From Sporichthyaceae bacterium (GTDB lineage: Bacteria; Actinomycetota; Actinomycetes; Sporichthyales; Sporichthyaceae), in the NCBI GenBank assembly GCA_036493475.1, contig DASXPS010000124.1, positions 1-64,000 of the forward strand: a stretch of 64,000 nucleotides of DNA, in the 5' to 3' direction. This document shows, piece by piece, positions 54,566-63,564 of this stretch (the first letter of the stretch is position 1; the number at the start of each line of letters is the position of its first letter). A program made the translations under genes and the position numbers. Under the pieces are notes generated by a model, which saw only the letters and a program-made list of their open reading frames with translations, had not been told where the DNA came from and did not search any database.

Positions 54566-55507
54566 TCAGCGCTGTCGAGTAGCCACCAGGGCCAACGCCG
54601 GGCCGTTCAGGTGGCCGGGGTCATCGAACGCGATCGCGTCCACCGACCAACCCACCCGGGCCAGCCCGGCCAACAGATCCGCCCGGCTCAACCAGTTGCT
54701 GTACGCGGCATTGCCGCCACAGAAAGCGGAGGACTCCAACGCGTCGCCGTAGACGTAGCGGTGCAGGGTGTACTCGAAGCCGTCCACCTCGGCGGTTGTG
54801 GTGTCCTCGAACTTGGCGGCCAACGGGGGCTTGGCCGCCGTCACCTCGGCGTCCCAGTAATGGGTCCACAGGAATAGCCGGTCGGCGATCGCAGCGGTCA
54901 GCGCGAGCGTCTCCATCGGCTCGCGCATGTGGTAGAGCACGCCGCTGGCCAGACACAGATCAAAGTGCCCATCGGGTTCGCGCAGGTAGGCCATGAAGTC
55001 GCCGAGCAGGAACCGGGCGCGGGAGCCGGTGAGTTCCTTGGCCACCAGGCATTTCAGGTAGGCCCGGGTGTTGCCCTCCACGGCGAGCACATCGGCGCCG
55101 GCGGTGGACAGCAGGTGACTGTGACCGCCCTCCAACGGGCCCAGTTCCAGCACCCGGTACCCGTCCACACCGCCGAACTGCTCGATCGCCCAATGGATCC
55201 GGGCGTCATCGAACAGCCCGACCCGGCCAGCGCTTGCGCCCACCGCAGCGGGCAGTCGGGAGGACCACTCGCCCTGAAAGATGTCCACCGCACATTGGGC
55301 GGAGGGGGCGGTGTGCACGTAGGCGTCCAAGACGGCGGGCGGACCGGCGGGGCGCTTTGCAGCCGCGTTCTTGGGACGTGTCGACTTCGGTACCGGGCGC
55401 GGGGCCGGGTCGAGTTTCCTGGCCAGCCGGCGCCGCGCACCACGCAGCACTGCGGGTACCCCGCCGGCGCGCAACGTCGCCCGCGCGGTGCGCAGTGCGG
55501 TGATCAT
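54566..55507 (-). CDS. Class I SAM-dependent methyltransferase
   Basis: A 313-residue methyltransferase. The catalytic domain (about 90-290) has RVLELGPLEGGHSHLL as the SAM loop, VLAVEGNTRAYLK as the acidic strand and DLCLASGVLYHMREP as motif 4. An Arg-rich N-terminal region (about 15-60) may bind membrane or polymer. GGTGGAGG precedes the ATG at 55507; a GTG 4 codons upstream is an alternative. It sits directly downstream of the giant protein gene on the same strand (79 bases), so they may be one transcript. Substrate probably a sugar. Confidence 0.85.
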   Translation of the reverse strand: MITALRTARATLRAGGVPAVLRGARRRLARKLDPAPRPVPKSTRPKNAAAKRPAGPPAVLDAYVHTAPSAQCAVDIFQGEWSSRLPAAVGASAGRVGLFDDARIHWAIEQFGGVDGYRVLELGPLEGGHSHLLSTAGADVLAVEGNTRAYLKCLVAKELTGSRARFLLGDFMAYLREPDGHFDLCLASGVLYHMREPMETLALTAAIADRLFLWTHYWDAEVTAAKPPLAAKFEDTTTAEVDGFEYTLHRYVYGDALESSAFCGGNAAYSNWLSRADLLAGLARVGWSVDAIAFDDPGHLNGPALALVATRQR

Positions 55508-55598
55508 GCGTGCCTCCACCCCGACGGTCAGGTCGAACGAGTATCGCTAACCGGTTCCGGCCTGTCTAACACTCCGTCAGGGCGGGGCTGACCTCCCG

Positions 55599-58500
55599 TC
55601 AACGCCGCAAAGCGATTGCCCTGCGGCGCAGCCGGCCGGCCCGGCGACGAAGGACACGTAATCTGCGGGCCGGGGTGCGCAGCGCCTTGCGGAGCCGCAC
55701 CGGTGCGGATGCCTCCAGTTGCGCGACCTTCGCGCGGCTGCTCGCCAGTCGCTTCTCGGCGCGTTGTGTTTTGGCCCGGGAGGTGGCGAGTGCGGCCTCA
55801 GCCTGCGCCTGCCGCCGTTGCGCGCGCCGCCCGGCGCGCCGCTCCCAGGCGAGCTGCCCACGTAACGACTGCGTCTCGGCGACCGCCGCGGCCAACTGTT
55901 CCTCGCGGGCACCCAGGCCGCCGGGGGTATCCCACAATCTTGCTGCGGTGGCGATGTCACCGCGGGGTTCGATCATCGAGATCAGCTTCGCGGTATCGGC
56001 GTCGCCGACCACGTGCTGCAGGCCCGCCTCGGCCGCGACCAGCTCGTGCCACCGCGCCTCGGCGGCCTCGGCCAGGCCCAACGGTTCGGCCAGCCGCCCC
56101 AGTATCTGACGGATCGTCGTTCCGGCACCCCATGGGTGCGCGCAGCGGTTGACCACCACTTCACCCGCGAACAGGAACAGTGCACGCAGCGCGGCGAGTT
56201 CGGCGTCCACCCCGGTGCGGGCCCGCCATTCGTCGTCCACCGCGACCAACTCGTCGTCGGGGGTGAGGATCCAATTGCCGGGGTGCGCGTCCAACCGGTC
56301 CGGTTGCCACATCGGCACGCCGGTCCGGGGCAGCAACGGGTGTGGTTCGGCGTCGTCCGGCACCACGCTCTGCCCGACCGCGGCCGCGTCGTACCACCGA
56401 TGCAGCTGCCGGTGCAGTTCGGCCTCATCGCCGTCGTGCAGCGCGTCCAGCAGTAGGGCGTCCATCGGACGGCCGGGGATCAGCGACGAGGTTGCCTCGA
56501 GCCGCTGGGTCAACCAGTCCATGGTGTGGGTGTGCGCGTCGCCGCGGGTGCGGAACTGATCGTCGAGACCAAGCGCCCGGGTCCGTCGGAACTCGGTCAG
56601 CCGAGAGTTGTTGATCATCCAGGCCAATGCATCCTCGGTGTGCGCAGCAATCGCCTCGGATGTGCGGGCGCACACCACCAGGAAGCACGGCGCGGTGGAC
56701 AGTCCCATGCCCTCCTCGATCAGCACGCGCTGGAAGCGGCGGCCGGAGACCACAGCCTCGCTGCCCCGGAATGCTCCGTCCAGCGGGTAGCGCACGAGCT
56801 TGTCCACCACGTCCACGGCATCCGGACGGTCGTACACCGCGGCGTCGAGCACCACTCGCGGCAACTTGTAGTCCGGGTACGGGGCGAACCACCGGGTGGC
56901 GGTGAGGCCCTGCTCGGCGAACATCGCGGTCAGCCGGCGGGCGGTCCAGGTGCGCGGCCCGCGCCGCTGCAGCGGATAGTCGGCCATGCCCACCCACGGG
57001 GTGTTGTGGTGGTCCTCGTGCCGGCCGACGAGATAGCCCAATCCCAACTGGTTCTCGATGGCCACCACCAGCACGCCGCCCGGCGCCAGCGCGTCCGTGG
57101 CCGCGCTCAGCAGTCGCGCGGGACCGGCGGGGTCGTCCTTGGCGGTGTACTCCAGCAGTCCGCAGATCAGCACCAGATCCAGGTCGCGGACGTCCGCGAT
57201 GCCCTCCTCGGCGCGACCGTCGACGATCTGCACGTTGGGCAGGTCCGCGCAACGAACCCGGGCCGCGGCCGCGCGGCTGCGCACGCCCTCCACCCCCAGC
57301 ACCGACGCGCCGCTCTCGCCCATTGCCCGCGCCATCACCCCGGAACCGCAGCCCAGATCAGCGATACGCATGCCGGCGTGCAGCCGCAACGGGGCGAGCA
57401 GACCCAGCCGTTGCGGGGAGAAGTGGTAGGCCAGTTCCCAGCTCTGCCCGGCGTGCGTGGCCAACTCGTCGCAGCCCGCGCGGGTGTCGCTTGCGGCCCG
57501 CAGCACGGCCAGGACCTCGTCCTCGGCACCGTCGGCGTAGCGCACCGCGTCCGCGCCGGACTCGGTCGGCTTGCTCACGTTCGTTCCCCCGTCGTGCTTC
57601 CTCGACCCCGTGCCGAGCACGGTGGCCAGCCAGTCCCGGCTGTGCTGCGCGGTCATCATGCGCCGGCCCAGCACGAACTCTCGAGCTGACTCGGCGCGCA
57701 GTGCTGCGGTGTCCGGGTCCGCGAGGATTTCCGACAGAGCTGCGACCCAGGACGTTGGGGCGTTGTCGGTGAGACGGGCCAGGTGCTCAGTGCCTCGATA
57801 CGGTCCCACGTCGGAGGCCACCACGGGCAGGCCCAGCAGCGCGTATTCGAGCAGTTTGAGGTCGCTCTTGGCGTGGTTGAACCGTGAGCTCACCAAAGGC
57901 GCGACCGCGGCGTCCCAGCGGCCGGTGTGGCTGCGCAGCCAGGCGACAAATTCCGGGTAGTGCCGGGCGTCCCGCGGGACGGGCAGTCGCGTGATCCACT
58001 CGTCGCCGTCGAACTCGGCGGCGACACCGATCACCTCCAGGGTCACCGGCCCGCCCACCTGAGCGGCCACCTTGTCCAGCACCGGTTGCAGCAGCAACAG
58101 GTCCTCGAGGTGAGTACGGGTGCCCATGTACACCAGGCGGAAACCCTTGTGGCGGGGGGGTTTGCGCTGGTCAGGCGTGACGGTCCAGATGCGCGGGTTG
58201 AGGTGGTTGGGCACCAACACCGACCGCGCACCACACCACGGGGCCAACCGCTCCGCCAACGCGGGTGTGCTCACCAGGACCGTGTCCGCGCTGCGCAGGC
58301 GGGTGCCCAGTTCGACGGTCAATCGCAAGAAGTCCCGCGGGTCCAGGTTGGTCCGCGGTTGGGCCTCCGGATCGATCAGGTCATCGTCGATGTCCACCAC
58401 CAGCCGGGTGCCGGTGGCCCGCACCGCGGCCAATAAGGGCTCCGCGTCGGCCCCGAGCATGCGTTGCTGGACCAGCAGGACGTCCAGCCCGCGCAGCACC

Positions 58501-60419
58501 TCGTGATCGCGCAGTTCGCCCGCGAACACCTGGCGCACGGTGGCCGCGCCCGGTTCCAGTTGCGCAAAGCGGGCCAGGATGCGGATCTGCTCGCAACCCT
58601 CGTGGTGACCCTGCCGGCCGAGCATCACGTAGCCGACTCGGGGTCGCCGGGCGGCTCGGTGCGCGACTTCGGTGTAGCAGGCGCGATGTCGTTCGATGGC
58701 CACCTCGCTGGGCACGACAGCGCGCCGTGGCACCTCCGAGCGCAGCCGTTGCACCCGATCCGGGTGCAGGACCAGTTCGCGCAGCTGCTCGGCGGCCGCG
58801 TCGAGGTCGTCGGCGGGCAGCGCCAGGCCGGCGCCGAGCTCACGCACCCGGGCGGTGGCCTCACCCTCACCCAGCACCAGCAGCGGTACCCCGAGCGCCC
58901 ACCACATGCGCGCGGGCGCTGACCAGGCATCTGTGGGGTCGGCGAGCACAAATCCAAGGTCCGGGTCTATCTCGTTGAGCACCCGGTGCAGCGCGCCGGG
59001 ATTATTTGCGGTGTGCCCGATCAGCAGGTCACCGGGCGCGGCCGGGCCGACCCCCAGCGTGTGAAACTCCACCGCCGGACCGGTCCGCTCGGCCAACGTC
59101 CGCAGCCGCTCGACGACCCCCCGTGCGTCGACCGGCCACGCCAGCACGCGGGTCGGGCCGCCGCGCCGGGCCCGGCGCCGCCGCATCGCTTGCCCGGCCG
59201 GAGCCGCGGTGCCCGGGTCGAGCACCGCGACCCGCGCGTCGGCCACGGCTGCCGCGGCGTCCGGGCCGGGTGCGACCAGCAGGTCGGCGTGGACCTTGGG
59301 GCCGACCGGGAGCCGACTGATGCCGACCACGCACGGCATGCCCAGTCGATGGGCCAGGTCCACCAGCACCGGCGCCAGTGGCGCGGCGTTGTCCACGTGC
59401 ACCAGTTCCGGATTCAGGTCGACCAAGAGCACCAGCAACGCGGCAGCGTCGAGCGGACCGGTGTGCAGCGCGACGACGTCCGTGCCGTCGTCATCGATCC
59501 GGGTCAACGTCGCGCCGTCGGAGTCGCCCGCCAGCAGGTAGGAAACCTGCACATGGGTCAAGCCCCGGGCGATGCGCCGCAGTGCCTCGGCGGTGTCCGA
59601 GGGTCCGGGCAGGTACAGCCGCCGCGGCAATACCGCGGACCGCGCGGCCAGTACCGCTGCCGACCCGGTCCGATCCGGCAGGCCCTGCCGATTGGGCACC
59701 GACGGCCCGGGCACGGGTGCGTCCTCCGTGCGCAGCGCCGCCACCCGGGTGGCTACCACGGTGCGCAGTCGGTGCATCGCGGACAACCTGGCCACCGTGG
59801 CCAGTGACAGGGTGGGTTCGGCGGCGGACCGCCAGGCGTCCAGGGCGGCCCGGCTGATCAGCACCACCCCCCGGTCGACCCGGTCCACCTCGACGGTGAC
59901 CGGCCCGGCGGCCTGGCCGACCGCACGGGCGATCTCCGCCGCGCCGAGGTGCCCGCATCCTGCGAAGTCCGCGGCTCGGCTGTGCACGTCAGCGGCCACG
60001 ATGCCCACCCCGGCCGAGCCCGCCAGGATTCGACGTAGCGCGGCCAACCAGCCGGGCCCGACCTCGACGTCTGCGTCGAGCAGCACCAGATCGCCCTGGC
60101 CGGCCTGCGTGGCGGCTTCGGCCGCGCAAACGCCGTGTCCGCGGGCGTGTTGGTGACGGATGATCCGCACCCCGTCTGTCCCGAAAATTACCGCGCGTTG
60201 GCAATCTGACGTGTAGTCATCGATCACCAGCAACGACGCACTCCGGGTGTGCGCGAGCACTGAGCGCCACGCTGCCGTGGTGGCCGGCCGGCGCGCGTCG
60301 ACGATGATCGCCACGGTGAGTGCGGCATCCACCTCGGCCGTGCTGAGGTCGGTGTACGCCGGGTCGAGCGGCGCGATTGCTGCGTACTCCGGGCTCGCCG
60401 AATGCCAACCGGTGCTCAC
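55599..60419 (-). CDS. Giant multidomain GT2 / GT4-like / methyltransferase / kinase-like / coiled-coil protein
   Basis: A 1606-residue protein. Approximate layout: GT2 (1-230, with LLVIDDYTSD and LVLLDADVEVGPG), a GT4-like region (235-585, HTANNPGALHRVL), a second GT4 (590-935, VGYVMLGRQGHHEGCEQIRI, LLEYALLGLPVVASDVGPYRG), a SAM methyltransferase (about 945-1250, IADLGCGSGVMARAMG near 1020), a kinase-like segment (about 1280-1450, AHPGNWILTPDDELVAVDDEW near 1378) and a C-terminal coiled coil plus highly basic tail (about 1495-1606). The methyltransferase-kinase-coiled-coil order recalls the chain-terminating O-antigen protein WbdD. GTG start overlapping the upstream GT2 stop (GTGA). Expected to build and cap a surface polymer; that is inference. 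Confidence 0.8.
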   Translation of the reverse strand: MSTGWHSASPEYAAIAPLDPAYTDLSTAEVDAALTVAIIVDARRPATTAAWRSVLAHTRSASLLVIDDYTSDCQRAVIFGTDGVRIIRHQHARGHGVCAAEAATQAGQGDLVLLDADVEVGPGWLAALRRILAGSAGVGIVAADVHSRAADFAGCGHLGAAEIARAVGQAAGPVTVEVDRVDRGVVLISRAALDAWRSAAEPTLSLATVARLSAMHRLRTVVATRVAALRTEDAPVPGPSVPNRQGLPDRTGSAAVLAARSAVLPRRLYLPGPSDTAEALRRIARGLTHVQVSYLLAGDSDGATLTRIDDDGTDVVALHTGPLDAAALLVLLVDLNPELVHVDNAAPLAPVLVDLAHRLGMPCVVGISRLPVGPKVHADLLVAPGPDAAAAVADARVAVLDPGTAAPAGQAMRRRRARRGGPTRVLAWPVDARGVVERLRTLAERTGPAVEFHTLGVGPAAPGDLLIGHTANNPGALHRVLNEIDPDLGFVLADPTDAWSAPARMWWALGVPLLVLGEGEATARVRELGAGLALPADDLDAAAEQLRELVLHPDRVQRLRSEVPRRAVVPSEVAIERHRACYTEVAHRAARRPRVGYVMLGRQGHHEGCEQIRILARFAQLEPGAATVRQVFAGELRDHEVLRGLDVLLVQQRMLGADAEPLLAAVRATGTRLVVDIDDDLIDPEAQPRTNLDPRDFLRLTVELGTRLRSADTVLVSTPALAERLAPWCGARSVLVPNHLNPRIWTVTPDQRKPPRHKGFRLVYMGTRTHLEDLLLLQPVLDKVAAQVGGPVTLEVIGVAAEFDGDEWITRLPVPRDARHYPEFVAWLRSHTGRWDAAVAPLVSSRFNHAKSDLKLLEYALLGLPVVASDVGPYRGTEHLARLTDNAPTSWVAALSEILADPDTAALRAESAREFVLGRRMMTAQHSRDWLATVLGTGSRKHDGGTNVSKPTESGADAVRYADGAEDEVLAVLRAASDTRAGCDELATHAGQSWELAYHFSPQRLGLLAPLRLHAGMRIADLGCGSGVMARAMGESGASVLGVEGVRSRAAAARVRCADLPNVQIVDGRAEEGIADVRDLDLVLICGLLEYTAKDDPAGPARLLSAATDALAPGGVLVVAIENQLGLGYLVGRHEDHHNTPWVGMADYPLQRRGPRTWTARRLTAMFAEQGLTATRWFAPYPDYKLPRVVLDAAVYDRPDAVDVVDKLVRYPLDGAFRGSEAVVSGRRFQRVLIEEGMGLSTAPCFLVVCARTSEAIAAHTEDALAWMINNSRLTEFRRTRALGLDDQFRTRGDAHTHTMDWLTQRLEATSSLIPGRPMDALLLDALHDGDEAELHRQLHRWYDAAAVGQSVVPDDAEPHPLLPRTGVPMWQPDRLDAHPGNWILTPDDELVAVDDEWRARTGVDAELAALRALFLFAGEVVVNRCAHPWGAGTTIRQILGRLAEPLGLAEAAEARWHELVAAEAGLQHVVGDADTAKLISMIEPRGDIATAARLWDTPGGLGAREEQLAAAVAETQSLRGQLAWERRAGRRAQRRQAQAEAALATSRAKTQRAEKRLASSRAKVAQLEASAPVRLRKALRTPARRLRVLRRRAGRLRRRAIALRR

Positions 60420-61930
60420 CCTCCGGCCTCGGTGCGGTCACGGGCCGCATTCGTCGCGCGTACCCGGCGCAGCACGGCGCGCGCCACTCGGCGCGCCCGC
60501 CGGGCGGCGGCAGCCGTCGCCGGGGTCGGCTCCGAAGCAGCCTGACCGGACGTGGCCTTACCGGTTCCGGTCTTCGCAGAGGGCGTCCCCGCCTCGAGTT
60601 GTTTGACGCGTTTCAGCGCACGGGTGAGTTTGCGTTCGGCATCGACCGCGGCCCGCCGGGCAGTGCGCAGTTCCTCGACCAGCAGGCTGTTGCGGCGGAT
60701 CCGGTCCGCCGCCGCGGCGCGGTACAGCGCGAGCACGTCGGCCGGCGCGGTCCCCGGCGGGATCACCTCGGGGTCGTCCTCGGTCGGCGGGTCGAGGGTG
60801 AACAGATCGTGAATGCCGAACGCGGCGACCAACGCCTCGTAGGTCTCGCGGTGGCTGCCGAACAGTTGACTGAACGGCACCGGGTCCCGGAACAACGGCA
60901 CCAGATCGCGGTCGCTGCGTACCCGGCGGCGTTGCAGGTCCGCGCGAGTATGCGCCAGGTCGTCGATCTGCGCGAACATCGAGTCCACCGCGAAGGCCCC
61001 GGTCATCCCCACCTTGGAGACCTCCAGGGTCTCCCGGTCGTCCTCGGCCTTGCCGTGGCGCAAATCGAGGACCGAGGTGTCGTCCGCACCCTCGAAAAAT
61101 CCTCGTCGCACCGTCAACGCGATGGCCGGAGCGAAACACTGGGCCAACGTCTCGTCGGAGAAGTTTTTGTACATGCTCATCAGGGCATTGCGCTCGCAGA
61201 GGAAGCGCAGGTACCAGTCGGCCGTCTTGCCGATCGAGCCGTGGTGGCGGTGATAGACGACCGAGGTCGGCACATAGCGCACCCGGTGACCCAGCAGATT
61301 CAACCGCCAGCCGAAGTCCACGTCCTCGAAGAACATGAAGTAGCGGTCGTCGAAGCCTCCGGTGGACCGGTAGACGTCTGCGCGCACCACCATCGCCCCG
61401 CCACAGGCGAACAACATGTCGCGGGCGTCGTCCCACTGCCCCTCATCGGGCTGTCGAAAATCCCGCTGGAACCCGTTACCGGTCCAGAACAGCCCGCCGT
61501 CCACGAAGTCGATCAGCGAGCCGTCCCAGTTCAGGATCTTGCAGGCCACGCACGCGATCGTCGGGTCTGCCTCGAGCACCGCGACGGCCTCGGCCAGCCA
61601 GCGCGGGTCAGGTTTCGCGTCGTTGTTGAGGAACGCGATGTATTCGCCGGTGGCGTGCGCCACCCCGAGCGAACACCCGCCGCTGAACCCCGTATTGGTC
61701 GGCGAAGCGATCAATTCGACCTCGGGCGCGGCAGCGCGGATGCGCTCGATGCTGCCGTCCTCGGACGCGTTGTCCACGCAGAGCACCTGGACACGCTCCG
61801 CGGGCCAGTCCAACTCGCCCAGCGCGCTCAGACACGCGATGGTGTCCTCTGCGCCCTTGTAGTTGATGGTGACCACCGAGACCACCCCGGCCCGCGCTCG
61901 CGCACCGGTTCCCGCGGCTGCGGTGCTCAT
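60416..61930 (-). CDS. GT2 glycosyltransferase with coiled-coil and basic C-terminus
   Basis: A 504-residue protein. GT2 domain (about 14-290): SVVTINYKGAEDT, VLCVDNASEDGS, NTGFSGGCSLGVAHATGEYI, FLNNDAKPDP (DxD) and DDRYFMFFEDVDFGW (acceptor loop). A long C-terminal region contains a coiled coil (about 420-455, VEELRTARRAAVDAERKL) then an Ala/Arg-rich basic tail. GGGAGG precedes the ATG at 61930. Its stop overlaps the giant protein's GTG, so the two are coupled. Rhamnosyl- or galactosyl-type transfer is plausible, unknown donor. Confidence 0.9.
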   Translation of the reverse strand: MSTAAAGTGARARAGVVSVVTINYKGAEDTIACLSALGELDWPAERVQVLCVDNASEDGSIERIRAAAPEVELIASPTNTGFSGGCSLGVAHATGEYIAFLNNDAKPDPRWLAEAVAVLEADPTIACVACKILNWDGSLIDFVDGGLFWTGNGFQRDFRQPDEGQWDDARDMLFACGGAMVVRADVYRSTGGFDDRYFMFFEDVDFGWRLNLLGHRVRYVPTSVVYHRHHGSIGKTADWYLRFLCERNALMSMYKNFSDETLAQCFAPAIALTVRRGFFEGADDTSVLDLRHGKAEDDRETLEVSKVGMTGAFAVDSMFAQIDDLAHTRADLQRRRVRSDRDLVPLFRDPVPFSQLFGSHRETYEALVAAFGIHDLFTLDPPTEDDPEVIPPGTAPADVLALYRAAAADRIRRNSLLVEELRTARRAAVDAERKLTRALKRVKQLEAGTPSAKTGTGKATSGQAASEPTPATAAAARRARRVARAVLRRVRATNAARDRTEAGG

Positions 61931-62015
61931 CAAGCCCTCCCGAGTTTGCTCGCCGTCAGCCGACCTCTGCGGTGGAGACTAAACCCGTCCCGGCGGGGGA
62001 GACAGCGAGCCCGCC

Positions 62016-62717
62016 TCATCTCCTGGTCAAGGCCAGCAGGAGCGCGAATATCGCCCGCAACAGGTACAGGGAGGCCTTGATCGGGTGCTGGCTCGGTGTC
62101 CCGCCCTGCCGGGGTCGCATGCTGACGGGCAATTGCGTCACGGTGAGGTTCGCTCGCGACGCCATCACCAACGACTCCACGGTGTCGCCCAGGTATTCCA
62201 CCGGATAGCGCCGCGCGAACAGCGCAATCGCCTCGCGATCACAGGCACGGAAGCCCGACGTCACATCGGTGAGCGGACTGTGCGTAATGCGGGAGAGCGC
62301 CGAGGCGAGAATTTTCATGGCCCATCGGCGCGGGCCGTGCGCCGGGTAGTCACCCGTACCGGCGAAGCGGGCTCCGATGACGATGTCGGCCGAGTCCAGG
62401 GCGCGCAGCATGGCGGGAATCGCCGCCGGATCGTGTTGCCCGTCGGCGTCGACCTGAATGGTGACGTCGAAATCCCGTTCCCGGGCGTAGCGGTAACCCA
62501 ACCGCATGGCCCCGCCGACGCCGAGGTTGTAGGGCAGGCGAAGCACCTCGGCACCGCAGTCGCGGGCAACGCGTGCGGTCGCGTCGACCGAACCGTCGTC
62601 GACCACGACGACCTGGCTGACCTCGGGCTGCTGTCGCACCTCCCGGATCACCCGAGCGATCGATGCCTCTTCATTCCAGGCAGGGATGATGACGAGGACC
62701 CGGCCGCGGTCATCCAT
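62016..62717 (-). CDS. Polyprenyl-phosphate GT2 glycosyltransferase (DPM1-like)
   Basis: A 233-residue GT2 of the dolichol-phosphate mannosyltransferase type, which loads a sugar onto polyprenyl phosphate for export or wall synthesis. LVIIPAWNEE, VVVVDDGSVDAT, QVDADGQHDP and ARFAGTGDYP followed by DVTSGFRACDREAI are typical. A hydrophobic C-terminal segment (about 212-230) may anchor it in the membrane. The ATG at 62717 overlaps the DUF2304 stop by 8 bases; an ATG 21 bases upstream is possible. It forms a polycistronic trio with DUF2304 and GtrA. Confidence 0.92.
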   Translation of the reverse strand: MDDRGRVLVIIPAWNEEASIARVIREVRQQPEVSQVVVVDDGSVDATARVARDCGAEVLRLPYNLGVGGAMRLGYRYARERDFDVTIQVDADGQHDPAAIPAMLRALDSADIVIGARFAGTGDYPAHGPRRWAMKILASALSRITHSPLTDVTSGFRACDREAIALFARRYPVEYLGDTVESLVMASRANLTVTQLPVSMRPRQGGTPSQHPIKASLYLLRAIFALLLALTRR

Positions 62718-63054
62718 GCTCGCGTTCACCCAGGGCATGGCGCAGCAGCGCGATCTCTTCGCCGAGGGTCCTGGTCTCCCCTTCCAGCCGGCTCACTTCC
62801 CAGCTGAGATGGACGCCGAGCAGCAACAGGAACGCGACCGCAAGGAACAACGCGAGGTTGGCGCCGTCGTACACCCCGAGTCGGTGGGCGATCCGATCGA
62901 ACAATCCGGGGGCGAAACTGAACGGGGCCACGGCGATTGCGGTCACGATCCACAGCGCCGCGTACTTCTCCCGCAGGTGTGCACGGCGCAGCAGCTCGAT
63001 CACGACGCCGGCCAGCGCCAGCGCGAACAGGCCCGTGACGATATGCCAATCCAT
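62710..63054 (-). CDS. DUF2304 membrane protein
   Basis: A 114-residue protein with three membrane helices (about 5-24, 33-50, 67-88) and a C-terminal coiled-coil segment (LEGETRTLGEEIALLRHAL). The family nearly always sits beside a polyprenyl-phosphate GT2 gene. AAAGGA precedes the ATG at 63054. Coupled with the GT2 downstream. It may help the transferase at the membrane; role not established. Confidence 0.88.
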   Translation of the reverse strand: MDWHIVTGLFALALAGVVIELLRRAHLREKYAALWIVTAIAVAPFSFAPGLFDRIAHRLGVYDGANLALFLAVAFLLLLGVHLSWEVSRLEGETRTLGEEIALLRHALGEREHG

Positions 63055-63128
63055 CTCGTGTCCTTTCGGGCCGACGGAGTGCTCGCGGGAACCGGTGACG
63101 GAAGAACCATGCCACGGCGCTGCACCGT

Positions 63129-63527
63129 TCACGCCATGACGACCCGGGACGCCACGATGTAGTTGGCCACGGCCAAGGTCACCGCGGAGATCACCTTCGC
63201 GATCCGGTAGTCGAGCCCGAGGTTCGCCAACGACTTGACGATCACGAAGTTCACCCCCACGTTGGCGGCGAGCAGGAGCAGGTACTGGCGGGCTCGCCCG
63301 CTCTCCCGACGAAGCATCACCGGGGAGAAGACCCAGAGCCGCAGCAACGCGTAGTTGACCACGGCCGAGGTGAGGTAGGCGCACACCACCGATAGCCCCA
63401 GGGGCGCGCCGGCACCCGAGTGCAGCCCGACGAGTACCCCGAAGTCGACGCCGAAGCTGGCGCCGCCGGCGATCAGGTAACGAGCGTAGGACGACCGAGT
63501 GCCGCTCCTCGTCGCGCGCGCCGCCAT
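63129..63527 (-). CDS. GtrA-family membrane protein
   Basis: A 132-residue protein with four membrane helices (about 16-36, 42-62, 80-100, 110-128) and the family's opening YLIAGGASFGVDFGVLVGL. GtrA proteins are thought to flip polyprenyl-linked sugars across the membrane, together with the preceding GT2. ATG start at 63527 and 75 bases before the DUF2304 gene. Upstream is the truncated gene at the window end on the same strand. Confidence 0.9.
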   Translation of the reverse strand: MAARATRSGTRSSYARYLIAGGASFGVDFGVLVGLHSGAGAPLGLSVVCAYLTSAVVNYALLRLWVFSPVMLRRESGRARQYLLLLAANVGVNFVIVKSLANLGLDYRIAKVISAVTLAVANYIVASRVVMA

Positions 63528-63564
63528 GGGTAGAAGCGTCTGCCTCTCGCTCGGCGAACGGTGA

